In this document: piece by piece, positions 1 to 5,793 of the stretch
How positions within the stretch are numbered: position 1 is the stretch's first letter
Layout: the number at the start of each line of letters is the position of its first letter
From: DASUFH01 sp036274645
GTDB taxonomy: Bacteria; Acidobacteriota; Terriglobia; 20CM-2-55-15
Direction: 5' to 3'
Assembly: GCA_036274645.1 (NCBI GenBank)
Contig: DASUFH010000265.1
Span: 1-7,120 of the forward strand
DNA: 7,120 nucleotides
Notes under the pieces: model-generated
Told to the model about the DNA's origin: nothing
The model's database searches: none
What the model saw: only the letters and a program-made list of their open reading frames with translations
Made by a program: the position numbers and the translations under genes

Positions 1-547
1 AGCTGGCAAACGGTCCGCGCGCCCGCTCGAACTGAATACCGACGCTGGGGTCCAGAATGTATTTCGGAAAGACGAGAGGGCTGATGGAATAGTGTTCGAA
101 TATTCCAGTCAATCCGAGGTAGACGCCAATTGCGGCAAGAACCGAAATCAGGGTTCTGATGTGCGATCGGTCATAGGGTAGACGGCTGGCAATGAAGTAA
201 GCGGCAAAAGGCTGGAAACAGAGGGTAAAGAGCGTCGAGAGCCAGCGGGACTTCGTCAAAACGAAGTCCGCGCCGGAAATAAACCACGAGACCAGGCAGT
301 AGACGGAAAAGAGAATCATGAGCAGTTCCAGGCCGGTGATTCGCTTGGCGCGTGTGGAGAAACTGGCTGAGGCGATGACGTAAGAGCCCAGAACGAGCAG
401 GAAGACGAACCGGTCCGGTGTTACCGACACTCCCAGGTTGACCGTGAAGATCGGATCCAGCAGGGTGTAGTCGAAGCACTGAAGGATGAGCCAGATCGCG
501 ATCAGTGTGATCATCCAGCGCGGTTGATTCGGAGGGCGATTCGTCAT
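1..547 (-). CDS. O-antigen ligase/polymerase-like membrane protein (partial, C-terminus outside window)
   Basis: The frame starts at ATG 547-545 and stays open to the left edge, giving 182 N-terminal residues with no stop. About five hydrophobic segments are visible, near residues 12-24, 45-62, 72-90, 103-120 and 131-149, so this is a polytopic inner-membrane protein. After the fifth comes a polar stretch with FEHYS (150-154), FPKYILDPS (160-168) and GIQFERARGPFAS (170-182). The RARGPF signature is, from family knowledge, typical of O-antigen ligase/Wzy_C-type proteins (usually 400-500 residues) found in EPS and exosortase loci. Such proteins join or polymerise lipid-linked glycans at the periplasmic face. 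The catalytic loop and C-terminal helices lie outside the window. The start is 9 bp after the deacetylase stop, and no convincing Shine-Dalgarno precedes it, so translation probably depends on coupling. A shorter start at Met12 is possible. Ligase and polymerase cannot be told apart from this fragment. Confidence 0.8.
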   Translation of the reverse strand, partial: MTNRPPNQPRWMITLIAIWLILQCFDYTLLDPIFTVNLGVSVTPDRFVFLLVLGSYVIASASFSTRAKRITGLELLMILFSVYCLVSWFISGADFVLTKSRWLSTLFTLCFQPFAAYFIASRLPYDRSHIRTLISVLAAIGVYLGLTGIFEHYSISPLVFPKYILDPSVGIQFERARGPFAS

Positions 548-556
548 GGTCAGCGC

Positions 557-1795
557 TCAGAAAATCAGGCGGACCGAACGGCTCGAGGCCGGCGCGGTCA
601 CGCTCACCTGGCGTCCTTTTTCGGAAGGATGCAGTCGGACGGCAATCTCGTTGCGGCTTCCATCGGCCGCTTCAACCTCCACCATTCGCGGCGGGGATTC
701 CACGTTTGTGGCGAGGGTGATTTCCGCGCCGCCCGGCGAAAGATGGGTTGAACGCTGAAGGTGGACCGTGATCATGTTTTCATTTCGGGTCACTTGAAGA
801 CCCAGCTGCTCTCTCTCGTAGCAGTATGCGGCGAGGTCGCGCATCGTCGTCACCCACAGTTTTCCATCTCGCCGCTCGGCGTCGATGTAGCGGAGAATGC
901 CGCGAAACTGCGTATCGAACACCTCGAGTGAATCCGAAGGATGAAACCAGAGGGCATAGACCGCCTGGCGCTCCATGGCCTTCTTCAGAAATATCCTGGC
1001 CTTGGCCACGTAGTCGTAACGCCTGGAGGCGCGGAGGTTCATGCTTTCGTAGATCCGGTATACCCCCGACGCCGTCCTTTCCGGATAGGCGAGACGCACG
1101 CTTTCGTCGCGATGGCGCACCGACGTGATTCCGAGCTCCGCCAGCAGGGGAAGGTACGAATACTCCGCGATGTTGTGCGGAAACACGAGCGACCGCGGCT
1201 GGACGCCGAAGGGCGCCATGGCGTGGATGCAGGCTTCTATTTCCGCGCGGACCAGCGCGGGTGTTGAACGTTCAGCGGAGAAGTTGATATGGCTGAATGT
1301 GTGGGTGCCGATCTCCTGGGGCGCGCCGCACTCGAGGATCCGCCGGACCAGGTCCGGCGCGTACCACAGGGGATCCGCGTCTCCATTCGAGCAGGGGTCG
1401 TGCGCGTACCAGTCGCCGTCCCAGCGATCGTTGAATTTCGGACGGGGCATGTCGTCATGCGCCACCCCGGCGCCGGAACGCTGGCAGCTTTCCAGAAACA
1501 GGTGGCCGACGGTCGCCCACGTGACCGGGATGGAATATCGTTCCAGCAGGTCGAGAATGAAGGGCACGTTGGCGCGTTCGGTCGAGGCGCGGTGCGCCGT
1601 AGCTCGCGCATCGCGTCCACGCCATGCCCAGCTCATCTCGAAATCCCCGGAGATGCAGACCGCGGCCCGGGCATTGTCTTTGAATGGGGCGATTTCGACT
1701 CCGGAAAACACGCGTTCGGGCGCCGCCGGTCCGCGCGCGAAATTGCGCTTCAGGCTGAAAATCGTTTCCAGAACCGCGGGACTCTCTATTTTCAC
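557..1795 (-). CDS. Polysaccharide deacetylase family protein (NodB homology domain)
   Basis: This 412-residue protein has a NodB-type fold at about residues 44-300 and probably removes N- or O-acetyl groups from a glycan in a metal-dependent reaction. Visible motifs are SGDFE (49-53, motif 1 position), EIGTHTFSHINF (161-172, the HxxxH metal-binding motif with H165 and H169), VFPHN (204-208) and WFHP (283-286, with H285 a candidate catalytic histidine). A Trp/Asp-rich insert (about 103-148, ending in PLWYAPDLV) precedes motif 2, as I recall for relatives in EPS loci. The C-terminal 80 residues look like a small beta-sandwich. There is no signal peptide or membrane segment, so a cytoplasmic location is inferred. 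The start codon is GTG at 1795-1793, overlapping the acetyltransferase stop as GTGA. No good ribosome site is present and the next Met (54) would cut motif 1, so GTG is preferred. Motif 1 differs from the classic TFDDG. The substrate is unknown. Confidence 0.88.
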   Translation of the reverse strand: MKIESPAVLETIFSLKRNFARGPAAPERVFSGVEIAPFKDNARAAVCISGDFEMSWAWRGRDARATAHRASTERANVPFILDLLERYSIPVTWATVGHLFLESCQRSGAGVAHDDMPRPKFNDRWDGDWYAHDPCSNGDADPLWYAPDLVRRILECGAPQEIGTHTFSHINFSAERSTPALVRAEIEACIHAMAPFGVQPRSLVFPHNIAEYSYLPLLAELGITSVRHRDESVRLAYPERTASGVYRIYESMNLRASRRYDYVAKARIFLKKAMERQAVYALWFHPSDSLEVFDTQFRGILRYIDAERRDGKLWVTTMRDLAAYCYEREQLGLQVTRNENMITVHLQRSTHLSPGGAEITLATNVESPPRMVEVEAADGSRNEIAVRLHPSEKGRQVSVTAPASSRSVRLIF

Positions 1796-2280
1796 TGCCG
1801 GGTGATCGACCGAAGGACGCGCGCGGGATTGCCCGCGACGATTGTGTTCGCGGGCACGTTCCTGGTGACGACGCTGCCGGCGCCGATCAGGGCGTTTTCC
1901 CCGATGGTGACGTTAGCCAGAATGGTCGATCCTGAACCGATGGACGCGCCCTTTCTGACGAGAGTGTGTTCAACCTTCCAGTCCGCTTCAGTCTGCAACG
2001 CGCCGCCCGCGGTTGTTGCGCGCGGATAGGAATCGTTGATAAACGTGACGCCGTGTCCGATGAAGACGTTGTCTTCGATCGTCACGCCTTCGCAGATGAA
2101 CGTGTGGCTCGATATCTTGCAGTTGGCCCCGATGGTGGCATTCTTCTGGACCTCGACGAATGTGCCGATTTTGGTGTTGTCGCCGATCGAGCATCCATAC
2201 AGGTTGATGAACCTGGCCAGCCTGACGTTCTGGCCCAGTCGCACGTCGGGGGCAATCGCTACGAATTCCGGTGGGTTCAT
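1792..2280 (-). CDS. Sugar N-acetyltransferase, left-handed beta-helix (WbpD/WlbB/WxcM-N-like)
   Basis: This 162-residue protein is made almost entirely of hexapeptide repeats (for example CSIGDN, ATIGAN, VTIEDN, VFIGHG, ASIGSG, VTIGEN, ALIGAG), which fold as a left-handed parallel beta-helix and normally trimerise to bind acetyl-CoA at subunit interfaces. The sequence SHTFICEGVTIEDNVFIGHG (58-77), the loop NDSYPRA (82-88) and the ending NVPANTIVAGNPARV (141-155) closely match the group that acetylates a 3-amino sugar nucleotide (WbpD, WlbB, N-terminal WxcM). The length fits single-domain members. The expected role is acetyl transfer from acetyl-CoA to an amino group on a UDP- or dTDP-linked sugar in the cytoplasm, supplying an EPS precursor. 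The matching dehydrogenase and aminotransferase are not in the window. The ATG at 2280-2278 overlaps the prsR stop (ATGA), and the end overlaps the deacetylase start (GTGA). O-acetylation of another sugar is an alternative. Confidence 0.87.
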   Translation of the reverse strand: MNPPEFVAIAPDVRLGQNVRLARFINLYGCSIGDNTKIGTFVEVQKNATIGANCKISSHTFICEGVTIEDNVFIGHGVTFINDSYPRATTAGGALQTEADWKVEHTLVRKGASIGSGSTILANVTIGENALIGAGSVVTRNVPANTIVAGNPARVLRSITRQ

Positions 2281-3635
2281 TTACGGGTGATTCCCAGCTT
2301 GTCGATCAGTTCGTACAGCGTGGGCCGGCTGATCTCCAGCTCCGCCGCCGCCCGGGTGAGGTTGCCTTTGTTGCGCGCAATCGCCGACTCCACCATCTGA
2401 CGTTCAACCGCCTCCCGCGCCTTGCTGAGTCCGCGGCCCTGCATCTCCGAATAGGTGGCCGACAGGCCCAGGTCCTTGGGAGTGACGCGCCCGTGTTCGC
2501 ACATGATCGCGGCGCGCTGGATACGGTTTTCAAGCTCCCGGACATTGCCGGGCCAGGTGTGATAGTCGATCGCCTTGAGGCAGGCGGGCGTGAAGACCAG
2601 ATCCTTTCCGACCTGTTTGGAGTGGCGCTCCAGAAACGCCCTGGCCAGGAGGGGCAGATCCCCTTCCCGGTCGCGCAGCGGCGGGACAGTGATCAACACG
2701 ACTCCAAGCCGGTAGTACAGATCCTCCCGGAAACGTCCGGAGGCCATGGCCTTGGTCAGGTCGACATTGGTGGCGGCCAGCACTCGCGCGTCCACATGGA
2801 TGGAGGTTCGGCCACCGACGCGCTCCACGGTATGATCCTGCAGGAACCGGAGCAGCTTGACCTGCAAAGCGGTCGGCAGGTCTCCGATTTCATCCAGGAA
2901 CAGCGTACCGCCCTGTGCGGCTTCAACACGACCCTGCCGCTGCAGATGCGCGCCGGTGAACGCTCCCTTTTCATGTCCGAACAATTCGCTTTCAAGCAGA
3001 TTCTCCGGGATGGCGCCGCAGTTGATGGCCACAAACGGGCGTGTTGATCGCGCGCTTCGGGTGTGGATGGCCTGCGCGACCAGCTCCTTTCCCGTGCCGC
3101 TTTCGCCGATGATCAGTACGGAGACGTCGGTTCCGGCAACCTTCTCGATGGCCGCGAACACCGGTTGCATCTGAGGACTGGTGGCGATCATGCCGTCAAA
3201 GGACGTCGGCTCCTTCCCGCTCTGCGCGGCGTCCTCGTGGCGCGCCCGTTCCAGTTCCTGGATGTGGATGGCGCGATCCACCACAACCCGGAGTTCGTCG
3301 ATGTTTACCGGTTTGGCGAAAAAGTCATACGCCCCCTGGCTGATCGCCTCGATGCCGTTGTGGCGTTCGTTTTGCCCGGTGACCACAAGAACCTTGAGCA
3401 GCGGATCGACCTGGAGCATGTCGGCCAGGGCCAGGAATCCTTCCCGCGTATCGCCGGGAGAAGGCGGCAGTCCGAGATCCAGGGTGACCACCGCGGGCTT
3501 TTCGTTTGCGATGAGTGTCAGAGCGGTCGGGCGATCCTCGGCCAACAGAACGTCATAGTGCGAATTGAGCGCCCACTTCATCTGCGTTCTCAATTCGTCG
3601 TCGTCGTCAACAATGAGAATTCGAGTTTTATCCAT
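2277..3635 (-). CDS. prsR: PEP-CTERM/exosortase system response regulator PrsR (NtrC-type sigma-54 activator)
   Basis: This 452-residue regulator has the full three-domain NtrC layout. The receiver domain (about 1-125) carries the acidic pocket D10/D11, phosphoacceptor D53 in TLDLGLPP, T86 and K108. The AAA+ domain (about 147-378) carries Walker A GESGTGKE (177-184), an intact GAFTGA loop (224-229) that contacts sigma-54, Walker B TLFLDEIG (244-251), FREDLYYRL (302-310) and the sensor II stretch WPGNVREL (361-368). A Fis-type helix-turn-helix lies at about 412-450. Nothing key is missing, so it should activate RpoN-dependent transcription when phosphorylated. The receiver's long LPPSPGDTREGF segment and the C-terminal SRPTLYELIDKLGI resemble PrsR of exosortase loci, and the preceding gene is its likely kinase prsK, overlapping by 8 bp. 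The start at ATG 3635 is supported by GGTGA six bases upstream. Its DNA targets are not visible here. A generic NtrC-family label is the fallback. Confidence 0.93.
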   Translation of the reverse strand: MDKTRILIVDDDDELRTQMKWALNSHYDVLLAEDRPTALTLIANEKPAVVTLDLGLPPSPGDTREGFLALADMLQVDPLLKVLVVTGQNERHNGIEAISQGAYDFFAKPVNIDELRVVVDRAIHIQELERARHEDAAQSGKEPTSFDGMIATSPQMQPVFAAIEKVAGTDVSVLIIGESGTGKELVAQAIHTRSARSTRPFVAINCGAIPENLLESELFGHEKGAFTGAHLQRQGRVEAAQGGTLFLDEIGDLPTALQVKLLRFLQDHTVERVGGRTSIHVDARVLAATNVDLTKAMASGRFREDLYYRLGVVLITVPPLRDREGDLPLLARAFLERHSKQVGKDLVFTPACLKAIDYHTWPGNVRELENRIQRAAIMCEHGRVTPKDLGLSATYSEMQGRGLSKAREAVERQMVESAIARNKGNLTRAAAELEISRPTLYELIDKLGITRK

Positions 3636-5778
3636 GATTTTTCACCGCGCGGTCCGGCGTTACGCCTGTCGGGAGCAGGACGCGGAACTCTGTGCCTGTT
3701 CCTACAGCGCTATTGACTTCGAGCGTGCCTCGATGGGCTTCCACGATCAGTTTGCTGTGAAACAAGCCGATCCCGAGCCCACGTTTCTTTGTGGTCTGAA
3801 AGGGACGAAACAATGACTTCTGAATGAATTCATCCGACATGCCGCAGCCATTGTCGCGGACGGCAAAGCCGACGGTAGCGCCTTCTTCGATGGTGGATAC
3901 CTGAATGACGCCCTGGCCGTTTACCGCCTCATTGGCGTTGATGATGAGATTGGTCAGCACCTTGTGGATCTGTTCGGAGTCCACCATGGCCCGGGGCAGA
4001 GGGCGCAGGTCCCGCCGCAACTCGGCTTTCAGGGCGCCGTTGAATTCATCCAGAGTCAGCGATATGAGCTCCTGGAGTTCGCACGGGCGCACGTGCAGCT
4101 CGACGCCCTGCCGGAGCATGGCCAGTCGCGCGCACATGTCATCAATCTTGTTCAGACTGCTGGCCATGACGCGAAGCGCGTCCGCCCGGAATTCCGGGTT
4201 GTCGAAGTTCTGTGGCAGATTGCGCATGGTCAATGACAGCCGCGACGCCAGGTTCTTGAGGTCATGAACGAAAAACGTGGAAACCGCCTGGAACGTTTCG
4301 AGCTCCTTCGTTCGCCGCAGGCGCGCCGAAAGCCGGAGATTGAGCAGGCCGGCGGCCAGTTGCGCGCCGAGGGTTTCCACCAGCAGGAGGTCCTCTTCAT
4401 TCAGATCCTGCTTGCCGACCCGATCGTCGTTCAGGGTCATGACGCCCACCAGTTCGCCGGCGGCGTGCAGTGGCGCGACATAGCGGATCCGCGACTCCCT
4501 GAAGAACGTCGGCGCGGCTTCCATGATCTCCCGGGGCCAGTCGGCGTTCCTGTCCGGTGGGCGTTCCGCGAGATCGACACAGACGGTCAGGCCCTGCAGG
4601 ACCTGAATGAAAGCGGCTGCGCTCTTGCCGGCCGCCTCGACGTTTCTGGCTTCCGCGGCCGGTATTGCCGTCGACGCGGCCAGCGTCAGCCGTCGCTGGG
4701 ATTCATCCGCCAGCCACACGCTGACCGAGAGAATTTCCAGAGATTCGGACACCGTCGTGCAGAAAACCGCGCTCAACTGGTTCGGGTCGACCAGTGTCGC
4801 CGTCCGTCGGGTCAGTTCGTTCCAGACCTTGCGATAGTCGTAGTTGGGCCTCTGGAAGTGACGCGTGACGAACAGGCGCAGCCGCCGGCGAAAGCGATCG
4901 GAGAGGAGCGACAACCCCAGCGCCATCAAGGCCGCAAACACCAGGAAAGCGTCGATCGGCAGCGATTCCTCGGGCAGAAGGGATCGCGCCAGTCGCGCCA
5001 GCACGCCGACAGCCAGCAGATACAGTCCGCACAAAATGACGGTCAGCGAATTCTGGATTGCCGTCGTGGACAGGTAGACATCCACGTTCAGCGCGCTTCC
5101 CCGGGCCAAAGAGAGCGCAAACAGGATGTTCGCGGCGATCAGCGCGATGGCGCCCATAATTCCCAACCCCGTGTCGATCCGGGAATAGAGCAGCGCCTGG
5201 CTTCCCAGATAGACGCGCAGAGCAAACAGTCCGCCTACGCCGAGGACCAGAAACTTGATTTGCCACCGCAGGCGGCCGGCCGCCGAGCGGATCGTTTGTT
5301 CCAGATTGAACAGGATCAGGATGTAGACGCACAGGAAGAAGATTTCCAGGACCCGTCCGGGCCAGTCCAGCTGGATCGACCAGCGCGCGACGTCTTCAAG
5401 GTAGATCGAGCCGAGGAACAGCGACTTTCTCAGGATGACGATGAAGATGGCGGGCAGCGCCGCCAGAGCCACGAGCCCCCACCGCCAGCGGCGCAGCAGG
5501 TTTTGCGCATTCGCGCGCGAGTACGTCAGACTGAACGCCAGCCAGACCGCCGGCATGAGAGCCGAAATCGCAATAATCCTTCTTTGCCAGTACACCACAT
5601 CGTCCGGCAGGATTGCGCCATAGCTGAAACCCCGGAACATTTCTTCCAGGGCGAACAGCAGCATTCCCCCGGCAAAAGCGCGGTGGGCAAATGACCGCCA
5701 GTCACGGAGGAGTACCCCCGCCGTGAGAATGGCGCTGAAATATGCGGCAGAAAAGGAAAGGACGGCCGGTAAAGACAT
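3628..5778 (-). CDS. prsK: PEP-CTERM/exosortase system sensor histidine kinase PrsK
   Basis: This 716-residue inner-membrane kinase begins with eight or nine hydrophobic helices (about 8-24, 33-47, 68-87, 101-117, 142-159, 174-190, 206-224, 243-263, 273-291) with short loops and no large periplasmic sensor domain. A basic linker (RFRRRLRLFVTRHF, 295-308) follows, then a GAF-like domain (about 320-478). The kinase core has the H-box FFVHDLKNL (502-510, phosphoacceptor H505), the N-box NLIINANEAV (610-619), the G1 box DNGCGM (642-647) and a G2-type GLGIGL (667-672) ending in GTGTEFRVLLP. The architecture and the HDLKN H-box match the PrsK family, which is close to 700 residues. It probably phosphorylates PrsR, encoded directly downstream with an 8-bp overlap. 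The start is ATG 5778, 15 bp after the TPR gene stop. No clear Shine-Dalgarno precedes it, but starting here keeps the first membrane helix. The signal sensed is unknown. Confidence 0.93.
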   Translation of the reverse strand: MSLPAVLSFSAAYFSAILTAGVLLRDWRSFAHRAFAGGMLLFALEEMFRGFSYGAILPDDVVYWQRRIIAISALMPAVWLAFSLTYSRANAQNLLRRWRWGLVALAALPAIFIVILRKSLFLGSIYLEDVARWSIQLDWPGRVLEIFFLCVYILILFNLEQTIRSAAGRLRWQIKFLVLGVGGLFALRVYLGSQALLYSRIDTGLGIMGAIALIAANILFALSLARGSALNVDVYLSTTAIQNSLTVILCGLYLLAVGVLARLARSLLPEESLPIDAFLVFAALMALGLSLLSDRFRRRLRLFVTRHFQRPNYDYRKVWNELTRRTATLVDPNQLSAVFCTTVSESLEILSVSVWLADESQRRLTLAASTAIPAAEARNVEAAGKSAAAFIQVLQGLTVCVDLAERPPDRNADWPREIMEAAPTFFRESRIRYVAPLHAAGELVGVMTLNDDRVGKQDLNEEDLLLVETLGAQLAAGLLNLRLSARLRRTKELETFQAVSTFFVHDLKNLASRLSLTMRNLPQNFDNPEFRADALRVMASSLNKIDDMCARLAMLRQGVELHVRPCELQELISLTLDEFNGALKAELRRDLRPLPRAMVDSEQIHKVLTNLIINANEAVNGQGVIQVSTIEEGATVGFAVRDNGCGMSDEFIQKSLFRPFQTTKKRGLGIGLFHSKLIVEAHRGTLEVNSAVGTGTEFRVLLPTGVTPDRAVKNHG
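3642..3646 (-). promoter_or_regulatory. Ribosome binding site of prsR
   Basis: GGTGA on the minus strand lies inside the last codons of prsK, six bases before the prsR ATG at 3635. It is the only clear Shine-Dalgarno-like site among the five internal gene starts in this window. It supports the chosen prsR start and independent re-initiation at the 8-bp prsK/prsR overlap. Confidence 0.55.
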
Positions 5779-5793
5779 TGAAAACGGAGGCGC

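Noticed and set aside
171..479. 102-codon minus-strand open frame near the left edge
   Set aside because: It is out of frame with the membrane protein starting at 547, whose frame is open to the edge and carries five hydrophobic segments plus the RARGPF motif.
1125..2029. Plus-strand open frames of 226 and 246 codons opposite the deacetylase and acetyltransferase
   Set aside because: They overlap each other in different frames and cross the junction of two well-supported minus-strand genes. Their composition is low-information and Arg-rich.
2271..3716. Plus-strand open frames of 258 and 217 codons opposite prsR
   Set aside because: These are antisense shadows of conserved AAA+ and receiver coding sequence, with no motifs of their own.
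4264..5694. 476-codon plus-strand open frame opposite prsK
   Set aside because: Its translation is rich in Gln, Arg and Asp with no recognisable domain. It lies wholly antisense to a clear kinase gene, as expected from codon bias in GC-rich DNA.
5779..5793. GGCGCC palindrome in the TPR/prsK gap as a terminator or operator
   Set aside because: It is only six bases, has no loop or T-run, and sits in a 15-bp gap, so it is too short to support a regulatory call.
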